From Acidobacteriaceae bacterium (GTDB lineage: Bacteria; Acidobacteriota; Terriglobia; Terriglobales; Acidobacteriaceae): DNA of 64,000 bases. The stretch's first letter is position 1. Every line of letters starts with the position of its first letter. The stretch spans positions 62,001-126,000 of the forward strand of contig CAHJWL010000001.1 of the NCBI GenBank assembly GCA_903642235.1. The letters run 5' to 3'. This document shows positions 34,491-43,055 of this stretch, one piece after another. The position numbers and the translations under genes are program-made. Under the pieces are notes generated by a model. That model had not been told where the DNA came from, searched no databases, and saw nothing but the letters and a program-made list of their open reading frames with translations.

Positions 34491-35000
34491 ATGCTACGCA
34501 TCAAGAACGCAGTCCTTCGCTCGACAGTTAGTGTGGCGATACTTTCAGCTTCAGCATTGCAGGCCGTGGCGACTGCGTCTGATGCGGACAAGATCTTCGT
34601 CGGCAAGGTCTCGCAAGGTGGAGCCTACGAGGTGGAGGCGAGCCGCTATGCGGAGACGAAAGCCGTTGCGCCTGATGTTCGAGATCTTGCGATGACAGAG
34701 GTGCACGATCATGCGCTTGTCGGCAGCACTCTGAAGAGGATTGCGATGGCGAATGGACTACCTGTAGCTCCGGCACTGAATGCTGAGTTCAAGGAGCGTC
34801 TCGCGAAGCTGAAATCTGTCCCGAGCGCAGACTTTGACGCTGCCTACATCGCGGATATGCAGTCGATCCACGACAAGGATGAGAAGCTCTTTGCGCAGGA
34901 GGCCAATGATGGATCTAACGACTTCAAGCAGTTCGCGCACGAGACGGATCTGATCGTGAAGCGGCACATTGGTGCGCTGCATGGGCTGGATGCGAATTAG
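34491..35000 (+). CDS. DUF4142 exported protein
   Basis: The 169-residue product has a signal sequence (about residues 1-29) and a mature helical domain with the DUF4142 pattern: DKIFVGKVSQGGAYEVEASRYA, VRDLAMTEVHDHALV and FDAAYIADMQSIHDKDEKLF. The fold is predicted to be a ferritin-like helix bundle; the function is unknown. GGGAGG precedes ATG 34491. There is no obvious partner gene. The adjacent vapB remnant on the other strand ends 20 bases away. Confidence 0.85.
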   Translation: MLRIKNAVLRSTVSVAILSASALQAVATASDADKIFVGKVSQGGAYEVEASRYAETKAVAPDVRDLAMTEVHDHALVGSTLKRIAMANGLPVAPALNAEFKERLAKLKSVPSADFDAAYIADMQSIHDKDEKLFAQEANDGSNDFKQFAHETDLIVKRHIGALHGLDAN

Positions 35001-35019
35001 AGGGGGTCGAAGTAGTTGT

Positions 35020-35238
35020 CTATCTGTCCACGCGAGAAAGAAAGCTGCGGTTAGTACGGGACTTACTTAGATCGCCGCACCATTCAATCTTTTCTCAAAG
35101 CTGGCGGATAGATCATTGTGCATGCGTTTTTACAAGCAGGCGCAACGCCGCTTCAACAAGAGCCTTCTTTGTGAGCGCTCCACTCTGCCGCATTGCCTGT
35201 CCGAGCAGGGCATCGTCAATCTCGATGGTGATTCGCAT
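35020..35238 (-). pseudogene. Decayed VapB antitoxin with two in-frame TGA codons
   Basis: Starting at ATG 35238 the frame reads MRITIEIDDALLGQAMRQ, an antitoxin-type ribbon-helix-helix start, then EAALRLLVKTHAQ before TGA at 35115-35113. Reading past it gives SIRQL, a second TGA, then EKIEWCGDLSKSR, which is the usual VapB tail (GKVEWEGDL type), before a TAG at 35022-35020. The full 72 positions match the length of type II VapB antitoxins (DUF2191). No vapC is downstream. It is either a pseudogene or a truncated 41-residue repressor. Confidence 0.7.
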
Positions 35239-35288
35239 GGCAGCCTTTAGTTACACAGCGCGTTTGTCCTGTGTGGATCGGATACCTA

Positions 35289-36644
35289 CTAGGGATAGAT
35301 CCGGTTCAGTGTACGCGCGAAGGGGATGGTTTCGCGTACGTGATCGAGGCCGCAGATCCAGGCGACGACGCGTTCAATGCCCATGCCAAAGCCGGCGTGC
35401 GGCACGGAGCCGTAACGACGGAGGTCGAGGTACCACTCGAAGGCTGCGAGCGGCAGATTGTGTTCCTCGATGCGTCGCTTCAAGAGGTCGTAGGAGTCCA
35501 CGCGCTGGGAGCCGCCGATGATCTCGCCGTAGCCCTCGGGCGCGAGGACGTCAACGCAGAGCGCCCTGGTCGGGTCGGCGGGGTCGGGCTGCATATAGAA
35601 GGCCTTGATGGCCGCGGGATAGCGGTGCACCATGACGGGGCGATCGAATTGTGACGAGATGTAGGTTTCGTCGGGGGAGCCGAAGTCGTCGCCTGCTTTG
35701 TGCTGCGTTTCAATCAGACCCTTGCTGAAGGCGTCTTCGAGCATGGCGTGGGCTTCGTCGTAGGAGATGCGCGGGAAGGGTGCCTTGATGGCCTCGAGCT
35801 TCGTCGCATCGCGGCCGATGACGGTGAGGTCTCCGCGATGGGATTCCAGAACGCGCGCGACGATGTGGCTGAGGAAGTTCTCGGCGAGCTCGAGCAGATC
35901 ATCAAGCCCGGCGAAGGCGATTTCAGGCTCGATCATCCAGAACTCGGTGAGGTGGCGGCGCGTCTTTGACTTCTCCGCGCGGAAGGTTGGGCCGAAGGAG
36001 TAGACTTTGCCCAAGGCCAGCGCGGTGGCTTCGATGTAGAGCTGGCCGGACTGGGTGAGGTAGGCCTTGTCGTTGTCGAAGTAGTCCATCTCGAAGAGCT
36101 CGGAGGTGCCTTCGCACGCGTTGGGCGTGAGAATAGGCGGATCGGTGCGGATGAAGCCATTGGTATCGAAGTACTCGGCTGCCGCGCGCATGATGGTCGC
36201 GCGCACGCGCAGAATGGCGGACTGCCGCGGCGTGCGCACCCAGAGGTGACGATGCTCCATGAGGAAGTCGACGCCGTGTTCCTTGAGGGTGATGGGAAAG
36301 GGCTGATCGGCGCTGACAGCGGAGATTACCTCAAGGCTCTCGACGTCGAGCTCAAAGCCGGAGGGTGCGCGTGCGTCGGCGCGTACCTTGCCCGTGACCA
36401 TGAGCGAGCTTTCGAGCTGCAGCTCCTTGAGGGTATTGAAGAGCGCTTCAGGAACGGCTGCTTTGGGAACGATGCCCTGGATCGTTCCGGTGCCATCGCG
36501 GAAGGTTGGAAAGAGCAGCTTGCCCGAGGAACGGAGGTTGTAGAGCCAGCCGCGCAGGGTTACGGTCTGGCCATCGTGCTGGGCCAGTGAGGCGATGGTG
36601 GCAAGCGGGGCGGAGGTGGTGCCGGCAGTTTCCATGGGTCGCAT
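35289..36644 (-). CDS. asnS: Asparagine--tRNA ligase
   Basis: This 451-residue class II enzyme charges tRNA-Asn. An N-terminal OB-fold anticodon-binding domain ([18 protein letters not shown]) is followed by motif 2 ([21 protein letters not shown] region) and motif 3 ([21 protein letters not shown]). The short length and the [11 protein letters not shown] form favour AsnRS over AspRS. Starts at ATG 36644 or ATG 36635 are both possible. No gatCAB genes are visible, which does not exclude them elsewhere. Confidence 0.94.
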   Translation of the reverse strand: MRPMETAGTTSAPLATIASLAQHDGQTVTLRGWLYNLRSSGKLLFPTFRDGTGTIQGIVPKAAVPEALFNTLKELQLESSLMVTGKVRADARAPSGFELDVESLEVISAVSADQPFPITLKEHGVDFLMEHRHLWVRTPRQSAILRVRATIMRAAAEYFDTNGFIRTDPPILTPNACEGTSELFEMDYFDNDKAYLTQSGQLYIEATALALGKVYSFGPTFRAEKSKTRRHLTEFWMIEPEIAFAGLDDLLELAENFLSHIVARVLESHRGDLTVIGRDATKLEAIKAPFPRISYDEAHAMLEDAFSKGLIETQHKAGDDFGSPDETYISSQFDRPVMVHRYPAAIKAFYMQPDPADPTRALCVDVLAPEGYGEIIGGSQRVDSYDLLKRRIEEHNLPLAAFEWYLDLRRYGSVPHAGFGMGIERVVAWICGLDHVRETIPFARTLNRIYP

Positions 36645-36710
36645 TTCAGTTTATATGGGCGGGGTACACGCACGGTCCCTGGATCGACAGCAGTCATGGA
36701 AAGCACAAGT

Positions 36711-36731
36711 AGATCCCTGCGGGATGACAAC
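36711..36731. repeat. Dispersed GATCCC-element copy
   Basis: AGATCCCTGCGGGATGACAA, followed by an AAAAGGCAGAAGAGC tail like the units of the large array, lies between asnS and the TIM-barrel gene. Same orientation as every other copy in the window. Confidence 0.8.
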
Positions 36732-36806
36732 AAAAGGCAGAAGAGCAGAGAAAGACAGGAGAACGAAAAGGACAGGACGGGAAAGCAAGGTGGACACCGT
36801 GGAGGG

Positions 36807-37703
36807 CTATCGTTCCTTTATTTGCGTCTTGCTATCCTGCTCCGCGCGCAGCTCGGCATCGCGCTGGAATCTATTGAAGAAGTCTGCGCCTTTTCTTGTG
36901 ACGGTGTCTGCTGTCTCGCCGAGTTCGTGCGCGATCTCGAGGATGCCTGAGACATCGACCGGCAGACTTGCGATGTGCCGGCCGATGTTCTGCCAATCGA
37001 TACCGGAGTCTGCTGTCCCGGGCCAGAGGTGCTCGTCGCGGCTGCCGCTGTTGTCGTGCAGATGCAGCTCCGCAATGCGGGGAAGCAGGAGCTCGAAGGC
37101 GGCATCAATGCCGGCACCTGGATTGAGGTAGTCGGTGAGATGGGCATGGCCGACGTCCAGTGTGACGCCCACAGTGTCAAAGTGACCCACGCGCAGGATC
37201 TCGAGCAGCCGTTCGGGAGCGGTGACTTCGTTCTGCAGAGTTTCGAGCAGGAGTTGCACGCCGAGCGGGCCGGCGAAGGCCTTGAGGTGCTCGATCGCGG
37301 TGAGGGAGTGCTCGAGGACGCGCGGGCTCCACGCATCTCCCTTCATGCCGAGGTGCAGGGTGATGGAGCGGAAGGGGATTTGCTCAGCCGATTCGAGAAC
37401 GCGTTTGATCTCGTCCATGGCGGCGATGCGGCGCGATTTTTCGGGGTCGATCAGATCGAGCGAGGGCGCGACGTGGCGGCTCCACTGCGCGTCAGCGTAA
37501 AGGGGTTGATGCAGCGAAGGCCGAACATCTGTGTCGCGGAACCAGTTCGCCAGTTCGCGGATGCTGCCACGGTCGGTGTAGTCGAAGTGATGACGCGCGG
37601 CAAAGACCTCGACCGCCGTGGCGCCCGAACGATGCATCGCGTTCAGGAGACCAGGATGCAGCCGCTGCTCGAGAAAGACGTAGGTTGAGAAGCCGAAGCG
37701 CAT
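36807..37703 (-). CDS. Sugar phosphate isomerase/epimerase-like TIM-barrel protein
   Basis: This cytosolic protein (298 residues from ATG 37703) has xylose-isomerase-like barrel motifs: FGFSTYVF, AVEVFAARHHFDYT, ITLHLGMKGD, LLLETLQNE, GVTLDVGHAHLTD and ELHLHDNSG. His and Glu/Asp residues in these motifs would bind a metal. The family includes inosose dehydratases, endonuclease IV and uncharacterised epimerases; the substrate is unknown. A TTG nine bases upstream (37712) starts the open frame; GAGGAGG lies directly before ATG 37703, closer than normal spacing, so the TTG remains possible. Confidence 0.8.
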   Translation of the reverse strand: MRFGFSTYVFLEQRLHPGLLNAMHRSGATAVEVFAARHHFDYTDRGSIRELANWFRDTDVRPSLHQPLYADAQWSRHVAPSLDLIDPEKSRRIAAMDEIKRVLESAEQIPFRSITLHLGMKGDAWSPRVLEHSLTAIEHLKAFAGPLGVQLLLETLQNEVTAPERLLEILRVGHFDTVGVTLDVGHAHLTDYLNPGAGIDAAFELLLPRIAELHLHDNSGSRDEHLWPGTADSGIDWQNIGRHIASLPVDVSGILEIAHELGETADTVTRKGADFFNRFQRDAELRAEQDSKTQIKER

Positions 37704-37806
37704 CCTCCTCAAAGTACATCAACGCGACGATCGACGCGGAACCGGCGGACGGGTGAGACCGGAAACAAAGGTATCGCCCGTGGCGTAGCATGGCCTACGT
37801 TGTAGA

Positions 37807-38613
37807 TTGGGGGCTCGCTTGCACGGTTTGGCAGGGTGTGTCGTATACGTTCTTTTCGGGGTGGGGATCAGTGTGGCGCAGACGGCCGGGCAGACAGATC
37901 CGGGCGTGATGAAGCCTGCTGTTCCGGCAGCAACGGCCGATCAAAAGGTGATGAAGGCGCGTTCACGACTGGATGAGTGGTCCGGGCTGAGCCGCTACTC
38001 CGCTGAGAATGCGTCACTGCCGGCGCCGGCAGCAGGTGAGAGACGGGTGGTGTTCTTTGGAGACTCGATTACCGATTCCTGGGGTCGCGGCATTGAAAAT
38101 GGAACCTTCTTTCCGGGCAAGCCGTATGTGAATCGTGGCATCGGCGGGCAGACGACGCCGCAGATGCTGGCGCGCTTTGAACAGGATGTGGTGCGGCTGC
38201 GGCCGGCTGTGGTGGTGATTCTGGCGGGAACGAATGATGTCGCCGGCAACACCGGCCCGGAGACGCCGGAGCAGATTGAGGACGACTTCAGGGCCATGAC
38301 GGCGATTGCGAAGGCGAACGGCATCCGGGTGGTTCTGGCGTCCATTCTGCCGGTGTTTGCCTACCCCTGGCGGCCGGGGCTGGAGCCGGCGGAGACGATC
38401 CGCAGCTTGAACAGCTGGCTGCAGAGCTTTGCCGCTACGGAGCACGCTGTGTACCTGGATTACTACAGCGCGCTTACCGACGAGCGGGGCGGCATGCGCC
38501 AGGGGACCGCAAAAGATGGCGTGCACCCGAACGCTGCGGGTTATGCCGTAATGTCTCCGCTGGCCGAGGCGGCTATCGAACGGGCGCTTGCTGCGGGCGG
38601 GCGCCAGGAGTGA
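37807..38613 (+). CDS. Exported SGNH/GDSL-type hydrolase
   Basis: This 268-residue protein has a signal-like N-terminus ending GISVAQ. SGNH blocks are all present: FFGDSITDSW (catalytic Ser), NRGIGGQTT (Gly), AGTNDVAGN (Asn) and DGVHPNAAGY (Asp/His). Such enzymes are lipases, esterases or polysaccharide deacetylases. The order and spacing suggest a carbohydrate esterase or rhamnogalacturonan-type member rather than a phospholipase, at low certainty. The start is TTG 37807; no ATG gives a complete signal peptide, so the true start may be another codon in the same stretch. Confidence 0.82.
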   Translation: MGARLHGLAGCVVYVLFGVGISVAQTAGQTDPGVMKPAVPAATADQKVMKARSRLDEWSGLSRYSAENASLPAPAAGERRVVFFGDSITDSWGRGIENGTFFPGKPYVNRGIGGQTTPQMLARFEQDVVRLRPAVVVILAGTNDVAGNTGPETPEQIEDDFRAMTAIAKANGIRVVLASILPVFAYPWRPGLEPAETIRSLNSWLQSFAATEHAVYLDYYSALTDERGGMRQGTAKDGVHPNAAGYAVMSPLAEAAIERALAAGGRQE

Positions 38614-38740
38614 TGCAGCAGCTTCGGTGTTACCTCTGTGTGCGACACGTGAGGCGTTCGATGGGGGATAATGAACCTGTTACGAGGTGCCCGCCCGATG
38701 ATGGCGCGGGTGTGCGGCGCCTCCTGCTCCACTCGCCGGA

Positions 38741-38779
38741 CTGGCACTCCCTACTGGCACTCCCGACTGGCACTCTGTC
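38741..38779. repeat. Three 13-bp tandem repeats before the pseudokinase gene
   Basis: Units CTGGCACTCCCTA, CTGGCACTCCCGA and CTGGCACTCTGTC lie head to tail at 38741, 38754 and 38767, 35 bases ahead of the next start codon. They may be tandem regulator sites or replication slippage. No consensus promoter is clear. Confidence 0.65.
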
Positions 38780-38813
38780 ACCCTTGGCCAAACTACCCAG
38801 GACTGGATGAATC

Positions 38814-40322
38814 ATGGAACTTTGGAACGACTACGAAGGCAAGCTGCTTGACGGACAATTCCGGCTGGATCGGTTGATTGGCCCCAAGGGCCGCAGCGCT
38901 TTCTTTACTACCAGTGACAAAGACGGCAGACCGGCGATGATCCGGGTGATCGAATCGCTCAACGATGAAGACCAGATTCTGACCCGCTGGAATGCAGTAC
39001 GGGCGATGGGTGAGCCGAGTCTGGTGACGATTCTGGCCTGCAACAAGACGGTTCTTGATGGGGTTCATCTGGTGTACGCGGTCCTTGAAGCGACGGACGC
39101 GACGCTCTCTGATCTCTTGCGGGAGCGGGCGCTCACGCCGGACGAGACGCGTCAGATGGCATCGAGTGTTGTAAGCGGGCTGGAAGCTCTGCATGCCAGG
39201 GGACTGATCCATGAACATATCGACGCCGACAGCGTTCTGGCCAAGGGTGAAGAGGTCAAGCTGCGGGGCGATTGTGTACGTGAAGCGCCGGAAGGAGTGG
39301 AGGGCGAGACGCTGAAGCGCCGGGACACGCACGACCTGGCGATGCTGGTGGGGTATGCGCTTACGCAGCGGCGCGATGTGGGCCAGACCAGGCTGGCACG
39401 TCCATTTGATGATTTTGTCCGAAACGGCATGTCCGGTACATGGGGATTGAAGGAGATGGGCGGTGTGGTGCGTCCGGTCGTGGTCTCCTCCATCCTACCC
39501 GTCTCTCAGGGCCCGGCGAGTTCGGCACCTGCGTCTGCTGTGAATGGAAGTGCGAGACCGCCGCAGGTGACACTCGCCCCGACGCCGGCAGCGACGGAGT
39601 CTGCGGCCGCGAAGCAGGTCCCTGTCGCAGCCGGACCCAGGGCTGTGCCCGCGCGGACAGCGGCCGCGTCGCCTGCGTCACAGCCGGCCAGTGGAGCGCC
39701 TGCGCCGATCTCGGCGCAGGCCGTGGCGGAGTCGCTGGCGGCGTCTCCGCACCTACCAACACGGCGGCCCACACGAGAGGGGCGCATCGTTCTTGAGCCT
39801 GAGGAGACCACAAAGTCTCGCGTTCTGTTCTGGACTGCGCTGGCTGCGGTCGCACTCCTGCTGGTCAGTCTGATCTGGCACTTTACGCATATCAGCGATT
39901 CCGCCGCGAAGACTGCCGTTCCGGTTGCAGGTACGAGCCGCGTGGCGGAGCCGGAGGCGGCCGCTACACCGGCCGTGCGAGCGACGGCGCCGACCAAACC
40001 TTCTGCTGCCACTGCGGGAGGACGGTCGGGGTCGTTTCGCACTCATGTGCCTGCGGACCACGGAACCAATGCTGCGGCCGGGCAATGGCGGCTGGTTGCC
40101 TATACGTTCAATCGTGAAGAGCAGGCGCAGCGGAAGGTGGAGGCGATCGCCCAGGTGCACCCGGAGCTAAAGCCCGAGGTATTTACACCGTCCGGACGGC
40201 CACCCTACCTGGTTGCGTTGGGTGGATGGATGAGTGTGGATGAGGCCTCCGCGTTGAAGTCCAAGGCGCGTTCAGACGGTTTGCCGCACGACATCTATAC
40301 ACAGAACTTTCACGCGCATTAG
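38814..40322 (+). CDS. Pseudokinase-transmembrane-SPOR protein
   Basis: The 502-residue protein has three parts. Residues 1-220 resemble a Hanks-type kinase lobe but lack catalytic residues: the Gly loop is GPKGRS, the VAIK lysine is Arg44 in MIRVIE, the HRD motif is replaced by HEHID (133-137), and DFG by GDC (152-154). Residues 230-335 are a Pro/Ala-rich linker. A single TM helix (about 337-356) leads to a second Ala/Pro linker and a C-terminal SPOR-like domain (WRLVAYTFNREEQAQRKVEAI and YLVALGGWMSVDEA). SPOR domains bind denuded peptidoglycan, often at the division septum. The kinase part would be cytosolic and probably non-catalytic. Confidence 0.7.
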   Translation: MELWNDYEGKLLDGQFRLDRLIGPKGRSAFFTTSDKDGRPAMIRVIESLNDEDQILTRWNAVRAMGEPSLVTILACNKTVLDGVHLVYAVLEATDATLSDLLRERALTPDETRQMASSVVSGLEALHARGLIHEHIDADSVLAKGEEVKLRGDCVREAPEGVEGETLKRRDTHDLAMLVGYALTQRRDVGQTRLARPFDDFVRNGMSGTWGLKEMGGVVRPVVVSSILPVSQGPASSAPASAVNGSARPPQVTLAPTPAATESAAAKQVPVAAGPRAVPARTAAASPASQPASGAPAPISAQAVAESLAASPHLPTRRPTREGRIVLEPEETTKSRVLFWTALAAVALLLVSLIWHFTHISDSAAKTAVPVAGTSRVAEPEAAATPAVRATAPTKPSAATAGGRSGSFRTHVPADHGTNAAAGQWRLVAYTFNREEQAQRKVEAIAQVHPELKPEVFTPSGRPPYLVALGGWMSVDEASALKSKARSDGLPHDIYTQNFHAH

Positions 40323-40392
40323 CTTACTGGGCAAACACATGGGCTAAACCCAGTGCAGGATGTTTGAACTCGGAGCCGGGTTCAAGATGTGA

Positions 40393-40421
40393 AAAGGGCA
40401 ACGCAGATTGCGTTGCCCTTT
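40393..40421. terminator. Bidirectional hairpin between the pseudokinase gene and dps
   Basis: AAAGGGCAACGCA (40393-40405) pairs with TGCGTTGCCCTTT (40409-40421) around GAT: 13 perfect pairs with A-rich left and T-rich right flanks. It lies between two convergent genes and probably terminates both. Confidence 0.85.
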
Positions 40422-40445
40422 CGCTGCAAGCCTAGGTACTGAAGC

Positions 40446-41018
40446 TTACTGGACATCTCCGGCTTCGAGGTGCGACTCGAGGAAGTAGAGCTGCTCTTCG
40501 GCGTCGACGATGAGCTGGTTGAAGAAGTCGGAGGTTGGCTTATCGCCGATGTCGTCCACCTTGTCAGAGGACTCACGCAGGTTCTGGCAGTAGTGCGCGA
40601 GGGAGTCGGCGAGGGCGCGGACGTGATCCATGCCGTTGATGGTCTCGACCGGGTACTCACTGATAGTGGAGCTGCAGGCGGACTGGCGAACCGTTCCGTT
40701 CGCAACGCCACCAAGCTGGGTGATGCGCTCGGCGATGGGGTCGACCTGCTTGAAGATGACCTTGGCGACGTGATCGAAGACGAGGTGCAGCTGGTAGAAG
40801 TTATCGCCTTTAACGTTCCAGTGGGCAAATTTGGCCTGCGAGTAGAGATCGAGGCCTTCGGCGAGGGGCTGCTGCATCACCGCGCAGACCTGCTTCTTGA
40901 TGTCATCGGACAGAGCGACACGATTGGGGTACATGCGATCGATGATCTGGGTGGTGGCTCCCGGGGCAACGGAGGATTTCTTCTGCTTCTTCTCGGCTTT
41001 TTCCATAACTGCTGGCAT
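40446..41018 (-). CDS. dps: Dps-family ferritin-like DNA-protection protein
   Basis: This 190-residue protein has the Dps core: KFAHWNVKGDNFYQLHLVFD contains the His and Asp/Glu ferroxidase ligands at the dimer interface, and DFFNQLIVDAEEQLYFLESHL is the final helix. Dps oxidises Fe(II) with peroxide and stores iron, shielding DNA. An N-terminal Lys-rich tail (MEKAEKKQKK) may bind DNA, as in E. coli Dps. The protein fits the oxidative-stress genes nearby (manganese catalase). ATG 41018 is used; ATG 41006 also opens the tail. Confidence 0.92.
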   Translation of the reverse strand: MPAVMEKAEKKQKKSSVAPGATTQIIDRMYPNRVALSDDIKKQVCAVMQQPLAEGLDLYSQAKFAHWNVKGDNFYQLHLVFDHVAKVIFKQVDPIAERITQLGGVANGTVRQSACSSTISEYPVETINGMDHVRALADSLAHYCQNLRESSDKVDDIGDKPTSDFFNQLIVDAEEQLYFLESHLEAGDVQ

Positions 41019-41145
41019 GTGGTGTTTCCCTTCTGAACTTGTGTGTTGGGCGCGGATTCCGCGTGTCTACCCTGTCTGATGCGGAACGGGCGGGTGGTGC
41101 CGCTTGGGGTGATGTGGATCCTGGTCGCCGGGGTTGGTGGAAGGC

Positions 41146-42930
41146 TTAGTAGCCGGCGGCTTTGCCGTAGGGGCGGCGGGTGTCGTGGCCGCCCTCGAGC
41201 TGGTGGGTGTGGGGGTCGATGCTGATGAGCTCGTTGTCGCCCCAGGTGCCGGGGGAGTGCTCGTCGGCGGCCATCTGACGGTTGGTTCGGTAGCCCATGC
41301 TGGCGAGCTGGTCGGCGATGTCGTTGGGGAAGGTGCGTTCGAGATCGAGGCGATCGGGGAGGTACTGGTGGTGAAAGCGCGGGGCGTCGGCGGCTTGCTG
41401 GATGTTGAGGCGGTTCGAGAGGGTGCTGAGGAGATCGTTGGCGACGGTGGTGATGATGGTAGAGCCGCCGGGTGTGCCGAGGACGAGGCGGACGCGGCGG
41501 CCATGGAACAGCGAGCGGCGGGTGAGGACGAGGGTGGGGGTCATGGCGGAGAGCGGGCGTTTGCCGGGGGCGATGGCGTTGGCCGGGCCCTGGATGAGGC
41601 CGTACATGTTGGGCACGCCTTGCTTCGAAGCGAAGTCGTCCATTTCATCGTTCATGAGGAAACCGAGCGGGCCGATGGTGACGCCCGAGCCGAAGGTGTT
41701 GTTGAGGGTATAGGTGTTGGCGACGGCGTTGCCCCAGCGGTCGACGATGGAGAAGTGGGTGGTCTGCGGCGATTCGTGGTGCTCGGGCTGGAGTTGGGGC
41801 GGCGGCGGGAGGAAGCCGGCGGGGCGCTTGAGATCGGCGGACAGAGTGGCCCGGGTGGGATTGATCGAGGCGCGCCAGGCAGCGGCGTACCTGCGGCTGG
41901 CCATTTGTTTGAGCGGCTGCGGGGTAAAGTCGGGGTCGCCGAGGTAGTCGGCGCGATCCATGTAGGCGCGGCGGAAGGCTTCGGTGATGAGGTGAACCTG
42001 GGCGGCGGAGCGGTCGGGACCCAGGGAGGGAAGCTTGTAGGTGGAGAGGATGTTGAGGATTTCGACGAGGACGATACCGCCGGACGAGGGAGGTGGGGCG
42101 GTGATGATTTTGTACCCGTGATAGGTGCCGACGACGGGGGCGCGATCTTTGACCTGGTAGGCGGCGAGATCGGCGGTGGTGAGGAGGCCGCCGTTCTTCT
42201 GCATCTCGGTGGCGATGGTATTGGCGAGTACGCCCTTGTAGAAGTCGGCGGGGTTGGCGGCGATCTGGCGGAGGGTTTCGGCGAGGACGGGCTGGGCGAA
42301 GCGGTCTCCGGCTTTATAGAAGTTGCCATCACGCTGGAAGATGTGGGCGGACGCTGGAAACTGGGTGAGGGTCTTGTTCTGGAGGTTGGCGGCTTCTGGC
42401 TCGGACAGGGTGTATCCGTCAGAGGCCAGTTTGATGGCGGGGGCGATGTCCTGGGCGAGCGAGAGCTTGCCGAAGTGGGACTGCGCGTAGGCGAGGCCGG
42501 CGACGGTGCCGGGGACGCCAGAGGCGAGGTAGCCTTCGGTCGAGCGGCCGGGGGCGACGTTGCCCTGGGCGTCGAGGTACATGTCACGGCTGGCGGCGGC
42601 GGGTGCTTTTTCGCGGTAGTCGAGGAAATGGGTCTGGAAGCCGTGATGGCCCTTGTGGGTGCGGAGGAGCATGAAGCCGCCGCCGCCGAGGTTGCCGGCC
42701 TGCGGGTAGACGACGGCGAGGGCGAAAGCGACGGCGACGGCAGCGTCAATCGCGTTGCCGCCAGCCTGGAGGATCTGGACGCCGGCGTCGGTGGCGTCAT
42801 GGTGGATAGTGACGACCATGGCGTGTTGGGTGCGGGTGGGCTGGGCGGAGGGAAGGTCGTAGGCGGGAATCTGCGCAAAGGCGCTTGTGGAGGCGAGAAG
42901 AGCAAGGGAGGCTCTGGTGCGTGCGCGCAA
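41146..42930 (-). CDS. ggt: Gamma-glutamyltransferase precursor
   Basis: The 594-residue periplasmic precursor has a signal peptide (LALLASTSAFA). Autocleavage between Gln389 and Thr390 exposes the nucleophile in QTTHFSIVDRWGNAVA. The large-subunit motifs AGGNAIDAAVAVAFALAVV, PQAGNLGGGGFML and TEGYLASGVPGTVAG, and the small-subunit GSGVTIGPLGFLMNDEMDDF and GTPGGSTIITTV, are intact. It splits glutathione and other gamma-glutamyl peptides. The usual lid loop appears shortened, a feature of some bacterial enzymes. Confidence 0.94.
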   Translation of the reverse strand: MRARTRASLALLASTSAFAQIPAYDLPSAQPTRTQHAMVVTIHHDATDAGVQILQAGGNAIDAAVAVAFALAVVYPQAGNLGGGGFMLLRTHKGHHGFQTHFLDYREKAPAAASRDMYLDAQGNVAPGRSTEGYLASGVPGTVAGLAYAQSHFGKLSLAQDIAPAIKLASDGYTLSEPEAANLQNKTLTQFPASAHIFQRDGNFYKAGDRFAQPVLAETLRQIAANPADFYKGVLANTIATEMQKNGGLLTTADLAAYQVKDRAPVVGTYHGYKIITAPPPSSGGIVLVEILNILSTYKLPSLGPDRSAAQVHLITEAFRRAYMDRADYLGDPDFTPQPLKQMASRRYAAAWRASINPTRATLSADLKRPAGFLPPPPQLQPEHHESPQTTHFSIVDRWGNAVANTYTLNNTFGSGVTIGPLGFLMNDEMDDFASKQGVPNMYGLIQGPANAIAPGKRPLSAMTPTLVLTRRSLFHGRRVRLVLGTPGGSTIITTVANDLLSTLSNRLNIQQAADAPRFHHQYLPDRLDLERTFPNDIADQLASMGYRTNRQMAADEHSPGTWGDNELISIDPHTHQLEGGHDTRRPYGKAAGY

Positions 42931-42988
42931 GGCAATCTCCTAAGGCAGTACGGAGAGCATACAAGGCGCCACTGCAGGAGGGAGGTAA

Positions 42989-43024
42989 CGAACGAAGGCG
43001 GCCCATGTGGGCCGCCTTCGTTCG
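42989..43024 (-). terminator. 17-bp hairpin after the manganese catalase gene
   Basis: CGAACGAAGGCGGCCCA (42989-43005) pairs exactly with its reverse complement at 43008-43024 around TG. It lies downstream of the manganese catalase stop and ahead of ggt on the minus strand. There is no long T-tract, but position and stability indicate a terminator. Confidence 0.75.
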
Positions 43025-43055
43025 GGTGCGTGCTGCTGTTGAAAGAAGGGTGAGC

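Noticed and set aside
35020..35238. Selenocysteine reading of the two TGA codons in the vapB remnant
   Set aside because: VapB is not a selenoprotein family and no SECIS-like hairpin was seen after either codon.
41134..43053. 639-codon plus-strand frame antisense to ggt
   Set aside because: Same kind of shadow; the minus strand encodes a complete gamma-glutamyltransferase.
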